The notes beneath the pieces were generated by a model. It did no database searches and had not been told where the DNA came from. It saw nothing but the letters and a program-made list of their open reading frames with translations. The position numbers and the translations under genes were made by a program. Shown piece after piece: positions 48,301 through 60,300 of a DNA stretch of 64,000 nt; positions within the stretch are counted from its first letter, which is position 1; every line of letters starts with the position of its first letter. The stretch lies in NCBI GenBank assembly GCA_036971475.1, contig JBAIZL010000008.1, positions 4,128,501-4,192,500 on the forward strand. Direction: 5' to 3'. Source of the DNA: Prosapia bicincta. Its lineage: Eukaryota > Arthropoda > Insecta > Hemiptera > Cercopidae.

Positions 48301-51300
48301 ATTAGTTATCATTTTTAATTAATCTACTGGCTAAAGGATTGTTCAAACCATGTGTTACAAAATTCTTTAATTTTCTGGATAGTTATGATTACATGAAAAA
48401 TCTTTCACAGCTAAATAAATACGGTATTTTTTATAGTCTAAAAATAAGACTGATACAGGTCACTTTTGATAATTTTTGTGTACTAAATGACAACTGGCTT
48501 CACAAAGTTATTTACATGCTCGATGAAATAGCAAAACTAAATTACACATAAGTGCTCCCATCTAGTGGATAAAGTTGTAACTATAACGGAAAGCTATTAA
48601 AATGAGTATAAAAAAATATCTGTCCAACTGTACATCAAAAAATTAAATACAACCGGATATAATTACACTATGTTTAAAATGTTAGTAGCACATGTTTGCT
48701 GAATTTTGCTTCTAACATCATATTATGTCAAAAACCAACAAAGTGTTAAACAAGGACTTCAGTAGAATTCAAGTATCAGCAAACAAATTCGTTACAATCA
48801 TGAATCAGGAAGCTTGAAAAGGATAAAATAAAAGTGGGTCTCACAGGAATATAGCTATTTTGGGGTTGTCGCAAAAGAGCATTGCAAAAGAAATGTATGA
48901 GCAATAACATAACTGTTTTACCCCATCCTGGCAGAGTTCAGTAAGATAATATGATGATTACTAGAGGGTAAAGTAATGGCGATTTTATCATAGAGTATGG
49001 TATTGATTTGATATTAAGTAAGATATAACAAGTTAATGCCCATCAAATATTTAAGTAACGTAAATGTTCATCAGATTCTATTTTATCCAATAAATGTAAT
49101 GTCTTGAATTTTATAGTCCATTACGTTTGGTGAATCTTATTAATCACTTAAACAATAGTTTATGACTATCCAAACTTGAAATTCAGTAAATTTGTTAAAA
49201 CTTACTAGACAGAACGTTTTCGATCGCTATGTGCCGATCTTCATCAGTGTCTTCTGCTTGGAGATCTCGGGTCAAGCGGTGACGGTTTTAAAGGTAGGTT
49301 TTCGATAGTATCAAAGAGTATGTGTGATTTGCATTGTGTTTGTTCGTTTAATATGTTTGTACTTTGTGTTTTTGTGTGTCTGTAAATTTCATATTGTTCT
49401 TGTGTTGAGATGTTTCATATTGTTAACACAAATTTCATATTGTGTTGAGATGTGGTCCTTTTTTGTTGATGTGTAGGATTTCTAGGTTATTGTATATGTT
49501 TGTGTATTTGTGTCCTGTTTCTTTTATGTGGTTGTAAAATGTTGAGTTGGTGTTCTGTTTGTGTTCCTCGACTCTTTTTTTAAAGCTGCGACCTGTTTGT
49601 CTAATGTAGAATGTTACATTCGTCGCAGTTCAGTTTGTAAACGCCTGGTGCTTGTAGTTTATCCTTGTTGTTGGTGTCGTGTTGTATTTTGTATTGTAAC
49701 TTGTTATTAGTTTTGTATGCTATTTTTTGAAATTTGTGGGCTATTTTGTTTGTTGTTTGGTTTATGTATGGTAATGTGATGTATTTGTTATAAATAAATA
49801 AAATTATTAATAAAATACACCCAAAACTCCACTTCACTTCAGATATTGAAACCAACCGATCCCTAAACTTCCTCGACTTAACCATAACAAAAAGCCGCAC
49901 ACAAAAACAAAGCTTCAACATTTACAGGAAACCCATAACGACAGACACACTTATCAACAATACCTCAAAGCACCCTATCCAACACAAACACGCTGCCTTC
50001 AGATCCATGCTTCATAGACTTAAAGAAGTCCCAATGACCACAGAAAACAAAAACAAAGAACTAGACACAATTAAATATTTAACATACACAAATAGATGCA
50101 ACACCACAACAATAAACAAACTATGGCATAAAATACAAAAAAACACTAAAATTAACACTACATACAGGGAAAACAAATACATCACATTACCATACATAAA
50201 CAAAACAACAAACAAAATAGCCCACAAATTTCAAAAAATAGGATACAAAATAGCATACAAAACTAATAAGTTACAATACAAAATATAACACAACACCAAC
50301 AACAAAGATAAACTACAAGCACCAGGCGTATACAAACTAAACTGCGACGAATGTAACAAATTCTACATTGAACAAACAGGTCGCAGCTTTAAACAAAGAG
50401 TCGAGGAACACAAACTCAACATTTTACAATCACATAAAAGAAACAGGACACAAATACACAGACATTTACCATAACCCAGAAATCCTACACATCAACAAAA
50501 AAAGACCACATCTCAACACACTAGAACAATATGAAATTTACAGACACACAAAGTACAAACATATTAAATGATCGAACACAATACAAATCACATATATTCT
50601 TTGATACTATCGAAAACCTACCTTTAAAACCATCACTGCTTGACCCGACATCTCCAAGCAGAAGACGCAGAAGACACAGATGAAGATTGCCAACTAGCGA
50701 TCGAAAACGTTCTGTCTCAGTAAGTTTTAACAAATTTACTAAATTTAAAGTTCGGATAGTCATAAACACTATTGTTTAAGTGATTAATAAATGTAATGTG
50801 TTTTTGGGGTTTGACACCTGTGTTAATGGTCTCACCAAAGTTGCTCTCCAATCATTGTGTTTTATGATAACAGCATGAATATTCTGTTAAATAGTATTTC
50901 TAAACAAATGTTTACAGGCCATTACTACACTACACGATTAAAAAATATCAAAACTAACTAAGTAAAAGTAATTTCTTTTAACTTGAATCAATTTTGCAAA
51001 GGCATTACAAAAACAACATAACATTTGGGACATTTTATTGGATAAAATTGTGAATTATACAATTTATATGATCTGTGTAGATTATTCAAGTTGTAGTGAG
51101 CCTTAAAATTATATGGAATGCTGTATATTTACATCAAGGAAGAGTCAACAGAATTTCAAGGATGGTATAGAGGGTTTTGGTGACTTAAGCTTGTCCAGCT
51201 AGTAAATAGTAAATTTGTAATTTATACTTATTTACAAACTTAATTAGTTAAATGAAAAAGAAATGTATTTAATAATGTAATTCAAACATGTTTTGTTACA

Positions 51301-54300
51301 ATTTATATTTGTCTTTATCTAACATGAGCAAATAGCTGAACTCTAATTGAGACCTGAACTCCTAATTGAAAAAAAAAAATAATCACACAAATAATATCAA
51401 CACAACAAATACAACCATGAATGAGAATTCTATAACTGAATTGTAAGTTACAAAAATATTCAATTCTAATGTACTCCATAGTTCAAAGTGTTCTTTATGT
51501 ATTAACAAACATATAAAATTAACAAATGTAAATTCAGACAATTCCCAACATAATTTATTGAAAAATGTTATTGTGCTTGGTTTAGATCATGCAGTGAGAG
51601 TCTTAAAACCTTAATTTTTAATTTATAAAAATATATGTTACTTTATTAACAAACCTCCCCAGGTCATTGAACCTACCAATCACAAGCATTGAATCTTATT
51701 AGTTACAGAGCTAAAACATAAATATAACAAAAATCTATGTATAACTAGCTACTATTTAAAAATATATGTGGATTAATACACATAAGACATTTTGCTTTTG
51801 TCACTGCATATATACTTGTTTATTTATGTAATTTTGCCTGGAACTTCAAATAAAATTAAACAAATGAGAATACATAAATTGAATACAGTAATATGTATTC
51901 CTAGCATCATCTTTTCCTTCATAGTTTAAGCATTTCAGATGTCCTCCATAGTTATAAAGAAAGAGGATATCATATGAAACATATTAACTGTGAAGGAGAG
52001 GACAACAGTAGGAAAAGTGGACGATTATTGTATTCAAATTATTTACAAGGTCTGTATAAAATGTATTGGTAAAAGTTTCATAAAACAATTTTTTTCAGAC
52101 ATTATAAAATATATTAAAATCAAATATTTCAAATAAATACCTTTAACATCAACACACTTGTTTTTCCCACAACTAGAAGGCTACTCGGTAGGCAAATTTT
52201 GGAAGGTCTTTAATGGTACAAGTACAAACTTCTTTAAACACCTCTAAGGTCTCATTGTGGTTTCCTTAGAGAGAGGATTTCACTTTCGGGAATAGGAAAT
52301 AGTCTGCTGGTCCTAAGACCGGACTGTAAGGAGGATGGCTTATTGTAGCATTGCTTTTACCAGGTAGTCGGTTAACCTGTAACATGTCCATTTTCAAGAT
52401 GCAATTTACAATTTCTCTTTATAGCTAGTCTCACCTATTTTGACCCCTTTTCAGTCTCTTCAGCATTTCTAGGTAAAATTCACAATTTACCAATTGGTAC
52501 CACAATTAGGAACTAATTTTTAGTGGACAACTCTCTTGACATCTCTCACCTACTCTCTTGACGACCACTTCTATCTTTGCAATTTTTTAAAATTTTGTTC
52601 CGCTTAAAAAATGCACTTTTTGACATACTTTCATCCTTGAACACATAGTGAATCACCACAAATGTCTCCGTACTCAGATTCTCCAGTTCTAAACAAAATG
52701 TGATCACATACCACCATTAAATTGTTCATTATATTTTGTACTTGCACCGAGTTATTTCACAGGGGTTTGCTAAAGAAACAATCTAGCCTCACAAACAATG
52801 AATGCTCACAAGTGCTAAGAGCTAGGCATATTTTGAAGGTCAGACACTCCGCCATTGAACCTGCACAGTGCGGTGTAGTCACATCAAGAAAATATTGTTT
52901 CCAATACATTTTAGACAGACCCTGTATTTATAGCCAGCAGAAATTTAGAATTTCCCAGCTCCAAGAAGAATTAATTTAAAATTAATTGTAAATTTATTTG
53001 TTTCTAGGTTTTGCCTTAAGAGTAACATTATGGTCTAAAATATGTAATACAAGCCAAAGTGCCAGGTATGGGCTTATAAGAAATTAGGCGGAATCATTTA
53101 AGTTAAATAAAAATAAATTTTATTTATTTTCATACAAACATCAGACTCTTTATTGTGGTATATTATTTGTTATTAAAAGTTAGATAGAATTAATCTACAA
53201 ATAGCATAGAAGGTGACATTGCATTTTAATCAGCAGAAAATTTAATGAATGGGTTAAAGAATGCAAAATTACTAGTTAGTTATAGAAAATATTTTAAAAT
53301 ATCAGATTTCAAATGAATAAACTTAGTGTAAGAGAGAAATGACATATTATACAACCTTTGGTTGTTTAAAGGGTAATTTCAAATTTTCTGTTAGACCAGT
53401 GACTTAAGCTGGAGTATAAGCTGGCTTAGTGCTTAGCTTGCTAACACACAAAAATATAGCATTGCTCTGGCTTTCAAGATAGTAGGATCCGTTGAAGAAA
53501 CTCTTGAAATTTCAGTTATGAAAGGACGTTTTAGGAGAAAAAATCCCAAAGGTGAATCCTCCCAATGTAGTTAACTTCATAAATATTCATATTAAAATGT
53601 GGTGACAACTAATTTCCGGATAATGAAACAAAAAGTTATTCTAAAATATTAATTTCAGAAGTAGATATATTAAAAGTTGGGGAATTTTTACTAATTTCAG
53701 AATATTGAAATAAAAAAGTAATTTTTCTAAATGGCTACAATATTGAGGAGAAATAAGCTTAAGATATAAAACATTGGATCAACTTGCAGAGCAAAAGGGT
53801 GCAGCGTCAGATTCGTTAAAAATAGTTACAAGACAAATTCTAAGTTTAACAGCTGTATTAGCAACAATACCAGGAAGAAGGAGTTTTGCATCTTGACGAA
53901 AACTATTGTGACTTAATTAAACTAATGTGCAAGTTGCACACTGTTATAGGTCATCACTGTTGTAGTCCAAATATTAATCTTTTGAGCAAAGAAAGTATAA
54001 CTATAAGCATTACCTTATCAAATCAAAAAAAGCCATCTGGATCAGTATACTAACTCAGAAAAAGTCTTGTTTGAAAAATATGTTTATATGATTGCATTTT
54101 TTCAGGACCATATTCATACATTTAATGTATTTAAATGTTGATATAAGCTTGATTCTAATACGAGGCGTATACTGAAACTAAGTACCGTTTCATTCTACTG
54201 TCGCCGTAGCACTGCAATCGGTGTTCCGCGCATGTGCACTAGTTGTCCTTGTTCACTGGCTATCGAGTCACGCCATTTTAGTTGTTGTACGTTGTGTTTT

Positions 54301-57300
54301 CAGTTTTCTCTGAACGTTTAAAATGTTTAAGACAATAAGTGTTCCCGCCGATTGTGAGATTCGTTCTGTAATAAGATTTTTGAACGCAAGGAATATGAAA
54401 CCGGCTGAAATTTATCGTGAACTTCGAGATGTTTACGGGGAAGACGTGATGAGTGAAGGAATGGTGAGAGGATGGGTTAGAATGTTCAATAGCGGTCGAA
54501 CTAATGTGCATGACGAGAATTGGAGCGGTCGACCGTCTCTCGTCACTGATGATCTGTTAAAGGCAGTTAACAAAAAAATCCGAGAGAACAGACGTTTCAC
54601 TATGACAACGCTATCTTACGAATTCCAACAAATTTCACGTACTGTTTTGTACGAAATTGTTACGGGCCGCTTAGGTTATCGCGAGTTGTGTTCCCGATGG
54701 ATTCCAAAAATGGTGAATGACGTGCACAAAACCAAGAGACTCGGAAGTGCTTTGACTTTTCTCACACGGTACAATGATGATGGTGAGGATTTTGTGACAG
54801 GTGATGAAACTTGGGTCAGTTATGTCACACCGGAATCCAAACAGCAGTAAATGGAGTGGCGTCACACGCAATCCCCGAAGAAACAAAAATTCAAGACGAC
54901 AATGTCTGCACGGAAAATCATGTGCATTGTCTTTTGGGGTCGGAAAGGTGTTTTGCTGATTGATTTTCTCCCAAGAGGTGAAACCATTAATGCAGCAAAG
55001 TATTGTGAAACCTTAAGAAAACTAAGGCGGGCAATTCAAAACAAACGGAGAGGAATGCTCAGTAACGGAATTGTGCTGCTCCATGACAATGCTCGGCCAC
55101 ACACCGCTAGTGACACTCAAACATTGGTTCGACAGTTTTGTTGGGAGCAGTTCGATCACCCGCCCTACAGCCCAAACTTGGCTTCGTCTGATTACCACTT
55201 GTTCCTAGACATGAAGCGTGGGCTAGGCGGTCAACGCTTTGAAAACAAAGATGAAGTGAAAACTGTCATGGAGTCGTGGCTACATTCGTTGGCAGGAACC
55301 TTCTATGAAAAGGGTATAGACAAATTGATCACCCGCTACGACAAGTGTTTGAACATCGGTGGCAACTATGTCGAAAAATAGTTTAAGATATGTACTTTCA
55401 TGTGAAAATAAAATTTTGTTGAAAAAAATTGTTTTACTTGTTTTCTTTTAAACCGGTACTTACTTTCCGAACATGCCTCGTACATAGGAATAAAAATAGG
55501 CTAAAATGCCTGACCTTAAATTGACAACATGGGCATGGATAGTTTATGAACAGGGCTTGTATTTAATGAATGGTGCAGTATTCATTATTAAGTATTCCAA
55601 CAATTTCTCAACTATGCAAGGAAAAGTCTTGAAATACATCATCGTCCACTGCCTAATATTCCTGAACGACTATTTTGTGTAGCTTGGCTATAAATTTATT
55701 GCGCTTCTCATCTAAACCTGGAAACTTGTATAAAGATTTGTAAACCTTCAATAATTTTATACTGATCCAAAGCTTTAAAATATTTCTGTAACATCAAGGA
55801 ACCTAGTTCAATTAATATTTTTAACTAACAATTTTACAATAGAATGTTACAGAGAAATCAGGGAATAATAACTGCTATAATGTCGGGAAACTGCAAAAGA
55901 ATTACTCAGAACCAGAAACTGATGGATTAAAAATTCCCAATATATAATTAACTACTATTAATTTACACATTATTTTAAAAATTTACTGGTTGGCTCTTCC
56001 AATTACTTAATTCAATATGAGAACCAAGCTAACACCTTAAACTTTATTTGGGTTTAGTAAAAAACAATATAATTTTTCAACGCACAGGTTTTTAGAAAAA
56101 GAGAGATGGATACTACATGATTCTATCTGCATTGCAGGAATTCATTTTACGCAAATAATGGAGCATCTTCAAAATTAATTTAATGTAGAGGATGAAAAAT
56201 AAACATTTAGTTTTCAAACAAGCAAATTTATAGGAAATAATATATGCAAAAGGTATGTTGAATACAGACCATGAGTATGAACACGCATGACACTTGCTGT
56301 AATGTCTGTTGTAAGAGTGAAATAGGGAATCCACAAATCCTCTATGTACGTATCTCCAAAAGTACCATATATGGTTTGGTTGAAATATGATCCAGTAAAC
56401 ATAGATGTCACAGGGTAAGTTAGATCCAGCAGCTGTCTCCACCATTGGGTCATTTTCTGAAATTAGAAAATAAGATTTTAAAATATTTTTCAACACTTTT
56501 AAGCCTATGCCCTAGTATATATCAGGCAATTTAGTTAACGCTAGTTGCCTACACCCGTGTATAGCTTTGATTCCCGTATTTATTTCCAGAGCAACATAAT
56601 TGCCGGGTATTCTGTTTCGTCGATATTATTTGTATATATTGGTTATTCTACTTTACATGTCTTTACCTTTAGGCCATTTAGAGTTTTTTTTATGAACAAA
56701 AACTCATTTGATTGAGTGTGGCGGCCGAGAGCTATCAGACATTCGTTTGGTCAGATAATGAGTGTTTTATTAGTGCGTGCTGTTTACTCAAAAATTTTAT
56801 CTATCCATCATTTCGTTTTATTTGATTTGTAGTTTGTGTAATTTTTGTTTAGACTTCGAGTTTGCTGTTGTTCTCTTTAACTTTATGTTTCAGTTATTTA
56901 CTTTATTTAATTTTTATTGTTAGATATATTACATTATAGATATAACGGCTAAAGACACTTTAGGAAGCGATTCGATATGACATATATTGATTTTAGACAG
57001 TAACAGGAAATTGAAACCAATCTAGGCTGAAGTACAATCGACATATCTTTTATTGATGAACTGAATAGAAATGTAAATGATTTTAATTTTTTTTAGACCA
57101 TTATCCTTTAGTTTTATATTTTGTGCTACAAGTTATGAATAAGTATTTATTGTTTACAAGTTATATATTTGTATTGAGATCTTTGTTGGTGTTATAAATT
57201 GACCCTGGTACTTCTTTCAGCTTGTGTAGCAGTAATATTAAAGTGGATAGTTCTGCTCTGCTATCTCACTGTTAGTTATTTTAGTAGAGCTTTTGGTTAT

Positions 57301-60300
57301 TTTGAGGTTGAAGAGATTCAACGATCAATCCGATACAAGTTCTGTGATTAAGCAGTATTGAATGTAAGACTGAAGTTCCCGGCAAGCTGGCCTGAGCAAC
57401 CGGGCGGGTCCACAGGTGGCGGATAGTGGGACGGCCTACAGAAATGTAGGTTACCTGTGAATAAGGATTCCGGAAGGTTTCTAAATATGCAGGCCTGGAC
57501 CAAGGCTATGGTTCAAAGGTGAGGAATTATCCCTCCTCGTCAGTCAACCGGTTGGGCGTGGTAGAAATAACCGAGTGCTCTGACCGGGGAGACTGGGGTA
57601 GTTGGGAATTAAGTCCTCACAATGCTACTCTCACCTCCCGGGTGAACCAAGGGCAATGCGACAGTGAAGTATGGGCGGGAAACTACCCAAACGACACAGT
57701 TGTAAAAAAGAGAGTAAAGCAGGCTGTTCGTCTGAGCAGTTAATAATGTCCTGAACTTGGGGTGTGCTTCAAGGTCAGTGACTGAATACCCAATCCAAGG
57801 TGGAGGGCATCGTGCCGAAGGATGAATGGCTGCAGGGTATAAAATGCAGTCCCAAATGATCCCCTTGAGGAACCAGACAAAACCTCATTGTATGTTGTCT
57901 TGCCAGGGCAGTGGGGGCTCTGCTCTGGTCGACCGTTATTTCCCCCATACTCGTGGGACTTTAATGGACCAAGTAAGTAAAAGAATTTATTTCGAGACTG
58001 CACAGACAGTGGGAGCCAATGAGACGGCAAACCGTGAGTCTGTAGCAGATGTGTCAACGGCAACCATCACTGGGGGTGCGGGGGCGGCTGTCAAGCTGCC
58101 GACTGCAGAAACCGGTGAAGTGGCTGTAGAGTTGAGAACGATGTCTAGTCCTGGGGCTGCTCTGCGGACCCAGGCGACTGCAAATTAAGCAGAACAATGA
58201 TCAAGATCCTCCAAGTGAACCTACAGCATAGCAGGGCGGCGAGTGCTGTCGTGTGTAGGATGCTGGACAGGGGAGAGGTGGACTTGGTTCTCATCCAGGA
58301 GCCATGAATTTCTGGAGGACGAATATGCGGGCTGGCGACATCTGGAGGTAAGTTGTTGTACGATAAGGACTCCGGTGTTCCCAGGACGTGTATCCTGGTT
58401 AGGAGGGGGTTGAGTGCTTTTGTACTAACGGACTTCTGCTGCAGGGACTTAATAGCAGTGACGGTGGAGCTGCGGGCGGAGGGGAGGATGAAGAGGCTGA
58501 ACCTTGCCACGGCATATCTCCTCTTTGACTACGCGGGGGCTCTACCAACACAAGAGCTGAGGAGGCTGGTCGAGCACTGCGGGGCTGTGGATGAGGAGCT
58601 GCTGGTGGGGATGGATGCTAACTCCCATCACACTTCGTGGGGAAGTACAGGTACCAACACTAGAGGTGAGGAACTTTTAGCTTATCTTAGCTCTAAGAAT
58701 TTACTAGTCTTAAATCAGGGGGAAGAGCCGACGTTTGTCACTAGGGCCAGACAGGAGGTCCTGGACATTACGACGGCATCGAACCAGACGGCTAGGTATG
58801 TACTAAACTGGCATGTGTCGGATGAACCATCTTCTTCTGACCACAGACATATTAGGTATGATATCTCTCTAAATCCAGCCATGCTTCGGCCAACCAGGGA
58901 TCCAAGAAGAACAGACTGGGACTCCTACAGGAGGGACCTGGGAGTTCGGATTGAGGAGGCTGGACTGGAGTATGGTGGGAGGAGAGAGCTAGAAGACTCT
59001 GCCGCATTGGTTGGCGAGGCTATAGTAGAATCCTTTACTGATAACTGCCCTCTTAGTGAGGGGAGAAAAGTAGGGGATCCGTCATGGTGGAGCAAGAAGC
59101 TAGCCAAACTTCGGAAGACCACCAGGAGACTCTTTAATAGAGCAAAAAAGAACGGGGAGTGGGACCAGTATAGGAAAACATTAACCGAATACAACAGGGC
59201 AATTAGAGAAGCACGCAGGAAGTCCTGGAAGGAGTTTTGTCAAGAGATTGACAAAACTCGGGAAGGGGCACGACTGCATAAAGTGCTATCTAAGGACCCA
59301 GTTAACCCGGTGGGGATGCTAAGAATCCCACTGGGAAATATAACAAAAACTGCAGGGGAAACTGTGGAAGAATTAATCAGAACACATTTCCCTTCCAGTA
59401 ACCTGAGGAAACTTGGGGGAGCAGACACTGAACCAGTTGCCAAACTCTCCACAAGACGTGGTAAGAGGGAGGACTGGGAAGTGGCAAGGAGGATAGTAAC
59501 TCCACAAAGGGTAAGATGGGCTATTGGCACATTTAAACCCTACAAATCTCCAGGTCCAGATGGGATCTATCCTGTGCTGCTGCAGCAGGGAATGGATTTG
59601 CTGGTACTGGTACTTACTAAATTATACAGGCTAAGCATTGCTTTAGGGCATGTGCCGGCAGCCTGGAAAGCTAGTAAGGTGGTCTTTATACCTAAGCCCA
59701 CCGGTAACCAATCGGAAGGGAAAGGATACAGACCTATTACACTCATGTCCTTTGTTCTTAACCCTTAGCGCTCGGATTTTTGTAACATGCTTTGCTTCCC
59801 CACTTGTAATTAAATTGTGACAAATTCCTCACCTGCAGGTTGCATTATTGTTTATGGAAAACTTTGTTTTCTCTTACATGATTTTAGTAAACTAAGCTAT
59901 TTTTATTCACTAATACTGTATGTACATGATTTTATTATCTTATTTGTAATTTTGCAGAGTATGATATTTTTGAAAACAGTCTTCCGGATGAAGTCTTGGT
60001 TTTCTGCCGCATGTTTTGTAGTGAAAAACTGTTTCCCTTCTACCTCCTTTTATCTTCCTGTTACTGCAAACTACACAATCCTTAGAAGTATTTTTACCAT
60101 TGGAAAAGATTAAATGTAATTTCCAATTCAGTCTTTCTTCTTTGTCAGTAGTTGACGGCTGACCCCTCTCACTATACGGGTTATTCCTGATATCACGAAT
60201 GCGTTCCCTCGCCAAGTTTTGGCGAAACTATTTTTTTTTAACAGGATTATCTTTCATTTCCTTTTTTTTGTTATTATAGATAATAAAACTATTTACTACA

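Larger units (their letters stand above)
49103..50785 (+). mobile_element. Penelope-like element copy 6: inverted halves within one target duplication
   Basis: Perfect 14-bp target duplication AATAAATGTAATGT (49089-49102, 50786-50799). Left half (to about 49795) is a minus-oriented PLE 3' part: [34 protein letters not shown]. Right half is plus-oriented and starts inside [16 protein letters not shown] (about 49857), [60 protein letters not shown] (GIY-YIG with Gly to Glu). The inverted half extends about 39 bp further at its outer end than the direct half. ORFs are truncated. Confidence 0.88.
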
